From: Gnetum montanum
Lineage: Eukaryota > Streptophyta > Gnetopsida > Gnetales > Gnetaceae
Length of the DNA stretch: 64,000 bases
Direction of reading: 5' to 3'
Assembly: GCA_015680685.1 (NCBI GenBank)
Contig: MNCI01021399.1
Span: forward strand, 1,468,278 to 1,532,277
Shown here piece by piece: positions 1-11,050 of this stretch. Made by a program: the position numbers and the translations under genes. The notes beneath the pieces are model-generated. The model saw nothing but the letters and a program-made list of their open reading frames with translations, was not told where the DNA came from and ran no database searches. Position 1 is the stretch's first letter. The number at the start of each line of letters is the position of its first letter.

Positions 1-190
1 CCTTGTAGTAATAAAGAAAAACAAAACAAAACATTAGGAAAAACATTGGAAAAACTAAAAATAAATAAAGTAAAATATAGAAGAAATCGTAAAATATTTA
101 AGAAAGGGAAAAACTTACTAAATATGATGTAAAACAAAAAATGGTATAAAACCAAAAAGTGTAAAAACAAAAAAGGTAAAAATTGAGGAG
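1..190 (-). other. A-rich post-pol spacer of element 1
   Basis: A-rich on the plus strand, with repeated aaaacaaaa-like words. It lies just 3' of the integrase on the coding (minus) strand. Similar tracts follow the coding part in element G (58,260-58,360) and, T-rich on the plus strand, in element D (32,940-33,010). It is therefore a shared non-coding segment of this family. No gene seen. Confidence 0.5.
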
Positions 191-199
191 CCATTTTAA

Positions 200-1640
200 T
201 GGATCAACATGGATGACAATCTCCTCCACGACTAACTTAGAAGGAGGAGATCTGAAAAATTGAGCATGCCTATCCATCTATTGAGGTGTTCTTGTCACTA
301 GCTCTTTTGGGCTCATGGAAAGGTTTGACTTGTTGCATGTTGACCAATAGTTTCTTTTTTGGGCTTTCAGGTTTGTATATTAACATGGCCCCAGAAGGAA
401 AGGTTTTATAGATAACATAAGGCCCTTTCCACAGTGCTTGGAACTTAGTTCGTTGGGGTACAGATGTGGGATTCTAGTAGAGAACTCTATCTCCTAGTTG
501 AAATTTTACTTTCCTTATTCTAAGGTCATGTCATTGCTTTTTGAATTCCTTGTACAACTTGCTAGATGATAGGACTACCAATCGGTTCTCATCTAGAAAG
601 TTGAGGTTCATCAATCTTTCTTTTTGTGCTAGACTTAGGTCAAGGTCAAGGTCACAAGCTGTTGATAGTATATGTAGCTTAGCATGAATTGTAAGTGTTG
701 ACAATTTTCTGTACACAAGCTTGTAGTGAAAGTAGCCAATAGGAAGTTTTCATGTGGAGTGGTAGGCCCAAAGGGCATCATTAAGTTTTGTGCTCGAATC
801 CCTCCTATATTTACTAATAGTTCTTGTTAGTATCTTTGTTATATACCTATTTGTAATCTTTTATTGACCATTGGCTTGAGGGGTGGTAGGGTGTTGTTAA
901 TTTATGTTCAACCCCTAAGCATTGCATGATTTTTCAAAAGGTAGTGCTTGTAAAGTGAGTTTCATTATCAGAAATAAGTACACATGCCATATCAAACTTG
1001 TTTACAACATTTTGTTGTATAAACTAAGCAGCTATAGAAGATGTGCAATTAGTGATAGTTGCATATTTTGCTCATTTAATACGATAGTCAATAGTGATTA
1101 TCATGTACGTCTTTCTATTAACATGAGTGTGATGGGACCCATGAAGTCAATGCCCCAAATGTCAAAATATTCTAGTGGTTGGATCCATTGCTGAGGTCAC
1201 TCCATACAAGTAGTCAGTCCACCATGTTGATAATGTTCACAGTAGCAGACAAATTGATGATCATCCCTAAAAAGTGTTAGCTAATAATACGCTAGCATGA
1301 GGATATTAATGACTGTGTATCTCCTAGCATAATGCTCCCCACAAGGACCCTCATGAGTATTTTGGAGAACACACATTTGATTAGCATTAGGAACACACCA
1401 ATGAACTAGGCCATTGGCATACACCTTGTAAAGGTGTCTGTTGATTTCCATGAAGTGTTTCTCCTAGTGAAAAAACTATTATTCCTTTTTGTGGTTCCAC
1501 TCTTGTGGCATCTCTTGGGTGAGAAGATAGGTGAGAATGTCATCATACCATTTAGATTTATTTGGAATTTATTTGGTTATAGCCCTAGCAAAGAGGAGTT
1601 TATTAGGAAATTGATCTAACAATGGACTCTTCTCTTTGTT
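200..1640 (-). pseudogene. Integrase of element 1 (decayed)
   Basis: On the minus strand, 1,131-1,166 reads FDIWGIDFMGPI, the hallmark start of the Ty3/gypsy integrase catalytic core with its first Asp present. Upstream at 1,214-1,262 is a degraded zinc-binding segment in which only some of the Cys residues remain. Bases 531-716 encode the end of the core and its linker, ending KLYKEFKKQ, which parallels the ENAKLYKEK-type stretch of plant gypsy integrases. Bases 360-520 hold the C-terminal domain (FQLGDRVL, then a KGPYVIYKTFPSGA-like segment). The frame is broken by stops and small indels. The enzyme would insert element cDNA into the genome; this copy cannot. Confidence 0.8.
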
Positions 1641-3260
1641 GTCCCATCGCAACCAAGATAAGTGATTAACAACCACACTCTTAATTCCCTTTTGATCTAC
1701 CATCATAAGATTGAATTTCTACAAGGTCACTAGCCACTATATGACATGGGGGATCATCATCAGTTTTTTCATCAAGAACAAAATTGCACTATGGTCTATG
1801 TGCATGAACACCTTATATCCAAGTACATGTTACCTAAATTTATCGAAGGCAAATACCACTACCATTAATTATTTCTTTGTTGTGGTGTAGTTTAGCTATG
1901 CACCCACAATTCTTTTGGTCATATAGTGGATATAATAAGGATGTTTCTAATCATCCAACTAGATCAACATAGCTCCCAAGGCATAATTTGATGCATCCAT
2001 CATGATGTGGAAGGGCTTGGACCACTTAGCTGCTCATACAATTGGAGTTTCTATGAGCTTCTACTTGAGATGCTAGAATGCATGCTTGCATTCATTAGTC
2101 CATAAAAATGGAGCATCCTTCTTTGTCAACTTCACTAATGATTTAGCAAGCTTAGAGAAGTTATCAATGGATCACTAATAGTAGCTAGTGTGTCTAAGGA
2201 ATGACCTTATATCTTTGACTATTTTTGATTGTTTGGTAATTCATTGGATGAGCCTTATTTTTTTAGGATCCATCTCAATCCAATTTTTAGAAATTCTATG
2301 CTCTAGAACAATGCCTTTCTAGACCATCAAGTGGATTTTCTACAAGTTGAGCCTAAGGTTTATCTCCACAAACTTTTTCAAGAAATTTCTCAAGACCATC
2401 CAAGGCTTGCTCAAATGTAGCCTCATAGGTGGAGAAGTCATCCATGAAGACTTCCACCTGACTACCAATCTGCTATTGGAAGATGCTTAGGACAAGGCAT
2501 TGGAATGTAGTAGGGGTATATCATAGCCAAATGACATCTTTTTTTTATGTGAATGTCCCCCAAAGACTTGTAAATGTTGTCTTGGCTCAATCATATGATG
2601 TAATCTAAATTTTGTTATAGCTACTATAACCATCTAGAAAGCTATAGTGACAATGCCCAGAAATGGTATCAAACACCTAGTCCACAAATGGCAACATAAA
2701 ATGATCTTTGTAAGTTTCCATGTCCAATAGCCTAAAATTGATACAAACCCTCCATTTACCACCTTTCTTTGGCAGTATCATAATTGGGATAATTCACTTG
2801 CTATCCATAATGGGATAGATGAACCCTATCCTAAGGAGTTGTTAATCTCCTCTTTCATGATTTGCTTCAATTTGTGGTTCAACTGTTGCTACAACTACCT
2901 CTTTGACTTGATGGAAGGATCTATGTAGATGTGGTGCTAGTATATCGTAGGTTTAATTCTAGTGAGTTTCGAATATGACCAAGCAAAGGTTTTGGCCATT
3001 TTTTGACCACCTCCAATAGCTTCTTTTTCTACATAGGAGAAAGGTTGGCATTTATGATAACTGACTTTTCATTGTTTAAAAAAACATATTCCATTTTGGT
3101 TGGTAAATGTTTTAGCTCAAGGGGTTCTTGTTTAAAGCTTTTAGAGATTTTCAACTCTCCCTAGTTGGATTCATTAGGTTCATCATTAGAGAGTTGGCAG
3201 TGAACCTACTCAAGTTCATCCATGCCTTCAATGTAGGCATTGGTAAGGCTCTCAATTGGT
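1640..3260 (-). pseudogene. Reverse transcriptase and RNase H of element 1 (decayed)
   Basis: The RT active site reads VFMDDFS on the minus strand at about 2,436-2,457, preceded by a segment ending CLVLSIFQ that corresponds to the RCMLSIFSD-type stretch of Athila RTs. The RT N-terminal region lies at about 2,640-2,990. Further 5', at 3,040-3,130, is a LELKHLPTKMEYVFLNN segment, a recognisable lead-in to Athila RT. RNase H begins at about 2,008 with MDASNYALGAML, which retains the first catalytic Asp, and continues to about 1,700 (a DDPPCHI end can be read). Many in-frame stops make it non-functional. It lies between protease and integrase, in the standard order for the lineage. Confidence 0.82.
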
Positions 3261-3406
3261 TCCATGCATATTGTTGACCTATTATCAGGATTAGCTATTA
3301 GCCACTAGGTGTCCTTCTAGTTTATGGCTATTTCATACAAGAACCTTTAAATTTCTATCACATCAACACACTGTTTGCATGTTGTGATACATGTGCTTTT
3401 TATAGA

Positions 3407-3826
3407 TCATAATTTTTGCACATAGTTGCACCTTGTGTCACTATACACATTGCATGGAACATGATTTTTCTTTATCTTTTCAAATTCATTTTCCTTGGAA
3501 ACTTCCAAGGAGAGGTCTTTGATTCCCAACCATGCATCAATGATGCTCAACCAAGCCCTTCCCATGATGATTGGAAATTCCCCCTTGTAGTTATCAACAT
3601 GAATCACTAGGGAATCAATAGGATAAGACCAGCCACAGATGATGGTCACAATGTCCTCAACTAGTCTGAATAGAACAATGATGGACTGATCTACCAACTC
3701 AAGATGAATGTTTCTCTTCTTGAGTGAAGGTAGGTTCCAAGCTTTGTACATTGTATTAAAAATCAAATTCATACCAAAGCTTGAGTTTAAATGAGTCTTG
3801 CAAGGATCATTCCTAGGGATTTGCAA
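3407..3826 (-). pseudogene. Retropepsin of element 1
   Basis: A 139-codon open stretch on the minus strand matches the Athila retropepsin layout. It has a cysteine-containing start, a MYKAWNLPSLKKRNIHLELVD segment equivalent to the flap region, then GWSYPIDSLVIHVDN and FPIIMGRAWL, the conserved ILGR(P/A)-type C-terminal motif. The catalytic D-x-G site is altered: the paralogue in element D reads LLDLGFGVNL, while here the corresponding stretch reads HLNSSFGMNL, so the catalytic Asp appears lost. It is close in sequence to the protease of element D (31,981-32,487) and more distantly to a fragment at 49,470-49,725. It would cleave the Gag-Pol polyprotein. It is the best preserved piece of this element. 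Confidence 0.8.
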
Positions 3827-4499
3827 GTAAATGAGGGGACTCCCAGAATTAGATCTTTTCCTAGAAAGGTGACCAACCTTACTTCAATCTGTAATAGCAT
3901 GGGTCAACATCATAGTATGCACTTTAAAAGCATTTGGTTTGAAGGGTTCTTGAATAATGGAGTAGATGATGAGGAAGAATCATCAATTGTAGGTGTATAT
4001 AAGGGCTTAGAAGGACTACTAGTTTGGAACAAAGGTTATTTTTGGGTTTATTCTCTGAACCACTCAACTAAGGAGCCACTTGTCAATTAATATCCCTTGT
4101 AACATTTCTTTGCTATAGTTGGACAAGAATTTCACCTTGCATGGAAGGAGCTAATAGCAATTGAGTTAAGGATGGAGGTACAGGTGTAGAAGGATGAGGA
4201 GGGTAGAATAGAAATAAGGATTCCCCTCTTGGAGATTAAGCTCTATAATATTTAAGAGGATACTAGTGGTGCTAATAAAAGGCATGATTGGAAGAGTCAT
4301 GCAGAGAAATTGATTGTTGAATGTAGTACCCATATGGATTTGTCTATCGGTAAGGGTATTGCTACCTTGGTGGTGGCATCCCTCATGACTATAGGTTCTA
4401 CCACTACTAGTATTTCTCATAAGGTTGGGGTGGAGCTCTACTTGGATAGTTAGCTTGCTATTGGTGGAATTGCGTATGGTTGCTTTGAGGATAAGGCAA

Positions 4500-6463
4500 C
4501 CTCATGATTGCTTGTCTTCTTGCCAATCTAGGATTCAATGCATACATCTCATACTCCTATAAGTATGACACAACAGGGTAGCATCTCTTAGGATGCTCGT
4601 TGTGGAAAATGTCACACCCACCATCATCATCTATCTTAGACTCTACAACCACCTCTATAGCAAGAACATTTCTCTTACCCCTTTAATGGGCATGTTCAGC
4701 TTCTTTCATTCTTCTTGGGTTATGAACACTACCTTGTTCTTGAGACACTTCTACAATTTTAAGAACTTTTTGAAATTGTTCATCCAAAAAATCTCACATT
4801 TTATCTACCTTAGCCAATATTTTAGAAAAATATTTTTAGATTGACAAGGTTTTAAGTTGCACCACTTCATTAAGTGGTGCCTCCTCCTCACTGTTACAAA
4901 AGCAGACTTTCCTTTTTTGGATGGAAGGGTCCTGGTTGAACTCTTTTGCACTTTCCCTTTTCTACAACTCACCTTCTTCTTTGACCACCTACTCAATGAG
5001 CCTTTGGATCTAATGGGCTCTATGATTTGAAAGTCTCCCTTGGGCATATAACCCAAGAGTTCTTCTTATTTCTATTTATAGCCCATCTATGATATGGTGA
5101 AGCTACTTCCTTTGAGAAAAGCCATGGCTTGGACAGCTATGTAACAAAGATTAATATTTACCCATGGTCGCATCCAAGGATTCATGTGTTCTTTATCTCC
5201 ACCTTTGGATTTTCTTCCTTAGATAGGACACTTAAGAGTACATTCGATACTTATCATTGAAGAGCTCAAGAATCATATTTCATCATTTGATTGATTTTAA
5301 TTCTAAGGACTGGTACTAGCTGTCAGCCTCCTTAATGAGTGTCCTGGAAAATAAATTTAGCTTTTGTCATTCATTTTCCATGTTTTGCAAGACATAGGCA
5401 TCATGAATGGCTTAAAGATGATACTATGGATCTGAGTTGTATCCTGCTTCAAACTTGGGAATATTGTTCATATCTAACCATTTGATTCTTCTATCTTTCA
5501 CATGCCTTGTTGGGATTCTCATAGCCTCTGCAATATTCAACATGTTCCTTGTTGCAAGTAAAGGTTCATCATAGTTATAGCCTTTATGATGACTATGATG
5601 CTTATGAAGTTCTTTGTTGTCCCTTTTTTTGTGGTGGTAGGCCTTCCCATGCTCCTGATCTCTACTAGTTTGATGGATCCTACTATCATCTCTATTCCAT
5701 TGATCACCTCCATCATGGTCACATCCTTTGTAGCTTAGGTTGAAGCTAGAGGAGAAAGAAGATGAGTATGTCAAAGATAAAGAGGAAAGATAGCCAACAC
5801 TAGTATGGTGCCTACTACTCCCTGTTCTTTCATCACAGCCATGATTATCATATTTGTCATCATCGTGATGCTTGTCCATGTTCTTGCCTTAGCTCCCAAT
5901 TTTGAAGCCCCCATGGTTATTGGATCCATTATTCACCAAACTAGGATTGTTTACAATGAATTGTAAGCTTTGGTTCAAGCCCCCATCATCAAGGCCAAGG
6001 GGAGAAGAGTTGGTGAATTGAGAATGCCTAGAGAAGGGGTCCTCTCCTTCTTTTTGATACAATAGGAATAAGTGGTTATTGAATCATTTCCCCTTTGATG
6101 CTTCATAACGCAATCTCCTGTTGTTGAAATTTTTTGTGCTATGACTCTGTGGGACAAAAATTCAAAGTCGTGGTTCTACATAATGTATTCAAATTTGAGC
6201 CCCTAGATGGCCAACCTCATGAGAGTTTGAAGTAGCATCATAGGAACTAATCAATCAGGTGGCAACACAATTTTTCCCTCCATTTCCCTCCACCATAACT
6301 ATTGATCTTAATGTAGAATGAAGGTGAAGTTTGGCACGTACTCATTAGGATGAGTATATACCACTTTGCATTATTAGGGCACTGGCTGATTTGACCTTTC
6401 ATGCCTTTGTTGATTGGATGTATGCCTAAACAATGGCAAAGAATCAACCTTGTGAGAAGAAGC
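4500..6463 (-). pseudogene. gag of element 1 (decayed)
   Basis: The start is placed at 6,463, where MASSHKVDSLPLFRHTSN begins about 135 bases 3' of the PBS. The same spacing and a similar peptide (ending PVP) occur in element D at 29,486. Shortly after PVP this copy has TAA TAA where D has CAA CAA. At 5,424-5,879 there is a His/Asp-rich segment followed by DEPLLAT and LDMNNIPKFEAGYNSDP, shared with D and G. At about 4,590-4,630 a zinc-knuckle-like stretch reads CDIFHNEHPKRCYP, with the second Cys of the usual CxxC replaced by Phe. Gag would form the particle and bind RNA. The frame shifts several times. Confidence 0.72.
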
Positions 6464-6598
6464 CATTTTAGTTGAAAAGAAAAAAAATAGTTTTCTTTTA
6501 CTATTATTATTATTTTTAATGATTTTGACTTTAATTTTTGTTACAATGTCTTTGAATAATTTCACTACTCCTAGATAGCGCACATAGCTAACTAAAGT

Positions 6599-6616
6599 CC
6601 CTGACAATGGGTGCCA
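6599..6616 (-). other. Primer binding site of element 1 (tRNA-Asp type)
   Basis: The minus strand reads TGGCACCCATTGTCAGGGA, one base away from the LTR end. It matches TGGCGCCGTTGCCGGGGA, the sequence expected to pair with the 3' end of plant tRNA-Asp, apart from transitions and one inserted base. Elements D and G have the same site with the same one-base spacer. Confidence 0.7.
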
Positions 6617-6617
6617 A

Positions 6618-7449
6618 TGATGAGAAGTGAGTAGCTCCTACACCCAACCATATGAATCACTAGTGTTCACTAAGTAATCTAGTTGAATTCCATAGGCTTT
6701 ACCTCTCTAAATACACTAGGTCTAGGTAGTGAATATCAAGGATGTAATCATTGTCTCTACAGTTTCATTTGTGAGGTACAAGTGTATGATTAAGCATAAT
6801 TGAGGCATATGATTTTTATCATTTTATATTTATTGTTTAAATTTCCTAAGGACCAAAAAATAAAGTAATTAAATATTTGACTACTCTAATAACTAACTAA
6901 TATATTAGCTAATCCTAACATAAGGATTTTTTCTCATTTATCATACACATCCTAAACAACATTGCAATGTTACTGGGTTACCAATTGTTAAGCGCTATTG
7001 GGATTACCAAATGTTAATGTATGCTTGAAATGGTCATACTTATGTATATTAATTACTCACTAATTAATTAATTAATTAGATTCATTAAAGTAAATTTATC
7101 AAATAATAAATACATTTAAAGTAAACATCAAACTAATTCCAAATGCTGTAAGGTTTATGAAGAAAGCTCATCTTTATTACTGGTCCCACCAAGGTGCTTA
7201 GGTACATTAGTGTTCAAATAAAGATTCAAGTTCTCAATACTACTGTGGGCACTTAGAAAATATTCTAACTTTCAAATGAACAAAATGCAAGAGCTTCACC
7301 AAGACACTAATGAATTGATGCTATAAATGTGGTTGGTGAGTGTGTATTTATAGGCAAAGATAAACACTTCATCGACGAGATCACATCAATGAACGAGACC
7401 ATGCATTGACATGACCATGTTGATGAGGTACATCAATGGGATCACATCA
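6618..7449 (-). repeat. 5' LTR of element 1
   Basis: The left edge TGATGAG (LTR 3' end CTCATCA on the minus strand) abuts the PBS. Internally it aligns by eye with the other Athila-family LTRs, including the CACCCAACCATATGAAT, GGCATATGATTTTTAT and CATCTTTATTACTGGTC stretches. A TATTTATA box (minus-strand TATAAATA) lies near 7,350. The right edge is uncertain: I place it at a CATCA at 7,449. Between the TATA box and the edge there are CATCAATG/CATTGATG inverted words instead of the GATATC palindromes of D and G. Confidence 0.65.
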
Positions 7450-7499
7450 ACAACATACCATTGATGCAACCTAAAGAATATGCTTCATAAATGCTCAAA

Positions 7500-8150
7500 A
7501 CTAGTCATGTTCATTTTGCTGATTCATTAACATGCATAGAAATGTTAATGTTAACTCATTACATAGAAAATAAATTTCATTGAAAGTAAATATATTCTAA
7601 GTCAAAGTGCTACAATGAATAGGTATCAATCTTGATCATAGTTTTGTTCATGGAATGTGTCTAGGTACAATGCCACTCAAATAAGATAACATAAAATTGA
7701 CTCAAATCGACATGGAGGGCACTCATTGACTATTCTCTAGGATTACAGAATACAATTGCACTATTGACTAAAATGCTACCTCATATGTGGTAGGTGCTCA
7801 CATATTTATAAGCAAATATAGACACTACATCAATGTATCAACCCATGCATCAATGCATCAACCCATGCATTGATGGAGATGCATTAATGTAACCTTGTTG
7901 ATGCAGCTACGATATCATAGATGTGATGTAGCATCAATGATATAGTAGCCAAGTAAGATGCATGGATAGGGATGCTATATGTAGATGTGATGTAGCATCT
8001 AAGATATCTTAGCCAACTGATACACTTGAAAAAATGATGCTTCATGATATCTCCATGACTCAGCTACCTGACATATCAAGTCTCATCTCAAGAGATGTTT
8101 AGCATTCAATGTAGATAGCTTACTTCTAGAGTAGATTTCTATATTATAAA
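7500..8150 (-). repeat. Divergent Athila-family LTR fragment
   Basis: The segment from about 7,530 to 7,950 resembles the promoter half of the element 1 LTR. It has ATCAATCTTGATCAT, a CACTCAAATAAGA stretch, a CATATTTATAAGCAAATATAGACAC TATA region near 7,803, then repeated CATGCATCAATGCATCAACC words. No TG...CA ends or target duplication could be recognised. The last 150 bases hold short repeats around TCTAGAG of unknown origin. Confidence 0.4.
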
Positions 8151-8434
8151 GGAGATGTCTATACTCTAGAGGAGACAACTATCCTACTAGGGCTAAAACT
8201 AAAGATGTTTATTTTGAGAACTAGAATATTTGTACACCTTCAAATAAGTTCCCATTGATCCTAGTTCTCAAACCTTCATTGGACTGATTAAAATAGGCAT
8301 CAAGCACCTCCGAGCATATGAAAACACCTTGCAATCATCAACAAAAAGGCCAACACAAGAAGACATACATAGACAAGACACATGTACATAAAATACATTG
8401 AGAATTACAAAAGTGCTAGGTGATGTCCTCATCA
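8150..8434 (-). repeat. 3' LTR remnant of element H
   Basis: Homologous to 10,820-11,050 (5' LTR start) in the same orientation. The right edge reads GATGTCCTCATCA. The rest of the LTR to the left is missing, replaced by unrelated LTR-like sequence. Confidence 0.55.
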
Positions 8435-8452
8435 TCTCTTCCACCCTTAAAA
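8435..8452 (-). other. Polypurine tract of element H
   Basis: The minus strand reads TTTTAAGGGTGGAAGAGA and ends exactly at the LTR start. That is where plus-strand DNA synthesis is primed in LTR retrotransposons. Confidence 0.6.
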
Positions 8453-8735
8453 ATGTCATCCTTAATGATCTTTCACAAGCTAGAAGGTAACATGCTCCCA
8501 TGACTCAAGGCCATCACACTTAGCACAACAATTAAGACTCAATGCATCAAAAGCATCTTGAGAATGAATACTATTTGAGGTTTTGGTTTTGAGCTTTCCT
8601 TGCTCATGGAGGGTTGCCCTTATGCTCCATCACGATTACTTCAATGAAGCATATCCTTGAAATGCCTCTTTTATATCCCCATGATGACACAAACCTTCAT
8701 TGAATAATAAAAGAGCACAATATTATTAGGCTTTC

Positions 8736-9955
8736 TTAACCTAATATTCTTTCTTTCCTTCTTTTTCCCCTTCTTGATTTCTTCTTCTTGGTATTTGGAA
8801 GTCTACTAGTTGGCTTCCTTTCACCATCAACAACACAATGTAGATTACCATTATATTGCTCATCCATTTCATAGTCAAGATAATCAAATTCATCACTACT
8901 AATATCCTTACCGATGTCAATAATGACCTTATCATACTGACTACTACCATAGGCATCATTATCAAATGCAAAATCAAACACATTATCATTATTAGTATTT
9001 CTCTTAATAATAACGACATCAAAAGTTACATTGCTTTCATCATGTATAACATGACTCATAATTTCATCACAATTACCACAATGATCATAATTTTCATCAT
9101 TATAATTAAAAAAACCACTACTAAGCTAAATTGAAAATATAGCATCCCTCATAATAGCTTCAACATGAGAGACATTACTTCCATTTGCAAGGTAAAGCTT
9201 AGACTTACTTACCTCATGGATTTTTCCATTCATCTTTGGTTCAACTTGATCTTTCACATGTGGATGTCCAATATCATCAAAACTTAAAGCTTCAAGATTG
9301 TATATGGGAGTCCCTAATTCCAATGGTTTCTCCCCTTCAAAGGAATGATCATCAAGTTCTTCATCTTATTTTGGAGGTACCAACTCAAAAAATAAACTCT
9401 CCTCCATGATTTCAACATCAAATTCATCAAAAACATCATGGAAGTAATCATTCTTCCACATACCTTGGCTAGAAGACTCAACTTTCGCCATGAGATATCC
9501 TCAACTTAGCTTAGAATCTCCTTTACCTTATGATAAGGTATAGAAAAATTACAAAAATAATGAGTCTCATACCTTCTAATGCTACCTTTAATCCCCTTTA
9601 AAAATGTCCCTTGATCTTTTCCATTCCTTTGGCTTTGATATTTTACCTTCCATGACTTATGAGGTAGGAACTCTCCTTGATTAACAACATATATCATCTT
9701 GAACTTTGAAGATCTTTTGGTCCTTTTGATAAAGCTCTTAGTTCCGTTTCTTGAAATATTTGAGTGTTGAGCACTCATTTGCTCAATAAGAGATACTTGA
9801 GAACTCCTTTTCTCATTGATATCTATTTCATTAGACCTTTCACCTTCTTCCTTTCCATGATGGCTAGACGATATTCTTTTAAATCACCTCAAAATATTTC
9901 CCAAGTTAGTCTTGAATTTCTCCATATTCCTTCTAAGCTCTTTCATAGTAATAGA
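8736..9955 (-). pseudogene. Unrecognised gag-like ORF of element H
   Basis: The first ATG that makes sense is near 9,955 (MKELRRNMEKFKTNLGNILR, helical and possibly coiled coil). The same frame continues through a basic Lys/Ser/Arg segment to about 9,506 with one stop. A frame change near 9,500 leads into a second stretch that starts MAKVESSSQG, is very acidic (DVFDEFDVEIMEE), and runs to 8,736 with two stops. It ends in a strongly basic KKKKSRRGKRRKER tail. This acidic-then-basic layout would fit a gag-like RNA-binding protein, but no CCHC knuckle or family motif is visible. Function unknown. Confidence 0.4.
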
Positions 9956-10098
9956 CTTGGTTGCTATACATTTCATATATCTAAAGGAAAAACTTAAAGA
10001 AACAAGAATGATATGCAAAAAAAAAATAAAAAAATGCACAAATATCCATAGAAATGTTTCTTTCATATAAGGGAAAATACCAAGCTTCAATAGAAAAG

Positions 10099-11050
10099 TG
10101 TAAAATTGAATCAATTCACTTCAAACCCTAGCCTTTCAAGCAAATAAGTTCTTAATTATCATCAAAGAAACTTGATCATACAAGATCAAAGCAAGCTTTA
10201 TTAATGTTAGGTCATACAAATCCTAGGTGTAAAGCTTAACAATCATTCAAATTTCTTCAAAAGGTTAATGAAGATCAATAATTCAAGTGTAGATTCCTCC
10301 AAATTAAACACTATGATAGTAATTTGATGTAGAGAATACCTCAATAGACCTCCAAAGAACCCACTCCACAAGATTCCTAAGCACATTAAGCTTAAAAAAC
10401 AAGAACAACATAATGAACTAGAGAAAATTCTCCTTTTTATAAAAGAACTTTTAAAATATAGAGAAACACATCAAAGATTGAGGAGCTAACCTCAAATCAC
10501 ACCTATCCTAAGGATATTAAAGGTTATATATGTTTCCTCTTAATCCTCAATTACTCACACTTGCAGCATAAGCTCAAGAAAAGACACTTATAAGATATTC
10601 TCTCAACCTATCCCAAGTGTTCTCCCTTAAATAGAAATAATGTCCTAATATAAGCTCTTCTTGTTCTTACATTTTCTTTGAGACTAACCTTCCTACTCTT
10701 CAGATTAGCTTGGCTAAACTTAGGCCTTTGATGCCTTTCCATAGCTTCTTGTTGTGACCTTTTATTTCTCATAGTGCCCAAAATCCAAACTATTATTTGT
10801 TGGAGTTCAGTAAAGAAGATGTCTATCCTAGTAAGGCTAAAAATAAGGATGCTTATTTTAAGATTTGGAACATTTTTCCACCTCCAAATAAGTTCCCATT
10901 GATTCCAAAATCCTTTCATTAGCATAGGCTTCAAATACCTCCAAACATGCCAAAACACCTTGGAATCATCACCAAAAAGGCCAACACAACAAGACACATA
11001 CACACAAAATACATTGAGGATTACATAAGGGTTGGGTGATGTCCTCATCA
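10099..11050 (-). repeat. 5' LTR of element H
   Basis: It starts on the minus strand with TGATGAGGACATCACC at 11,050. A TATTTAAG-type TATA region lies near 10,625 and an AATAAA polyadenylation-like word near 10,200. The 3' end is placed at TTTTACA (10,099) but could be up to about 100 bases off. A copy of its middle part (about 10,330-10,640) occurs inverted at 13,470-13,830. Confidence 0.5.

Larger units (their letters stand above)
1..7449 (-). mobile_element. Athila-like Ty3/gypsy element 1, 5' part (runs off left edge)
   Basis: Read on the minus strand, the order is 5' LTR (6,618 to about 7,449), tRNA-Asp type PBS, gag, protease, RT, RNase H, integrase, then an A-rich post-pol tract reaching the window edge. 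The 3' LTR must lie to the left of base 1. The lineage call rests on the protease layout, the RT active site VFMDDFS and the PBS. All ORFs are broken by many stops and some frameshifts, so the copy is dead. Its LTR lacks the GATATC palindrome cluster of elements D and G, so it represents a different subfamily. Confidence 0.85.
8150..11050 (-). mobile_element. Short LTR element H (non-autonomous, one ORF)
   Basis: Two direct copies of an LTR start, TGATGAGGACATCACC on the minus strand, occur with right edges at 8,434 and 11,050. Each is followed by homologous sequence (CCAAATAAGTTCCCATTGAT, then the AACACCTTG(C/G)AATCATC stretch). The left copy is preceded on the minus strand by a purine-rich PPT. 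The internal part is only about 1.6 kb with one degraded ORF and no RT or integrase, so the element depends on others. The left LTR is truncated near 8,150. I could not assign it to a known lineage. Confidence 0.55.

Noticed and set aside
3416-3610. Plus-strand ORF of 64 codons
   Set aside because: Shadow of the element 1 protease, which has clear family motifs on the minus strand.
8856-9134. Ile/Thr-rich plus-strand ORF
   Set aside because: Low-complexity shadow of the acidic segment of the element H ORF.
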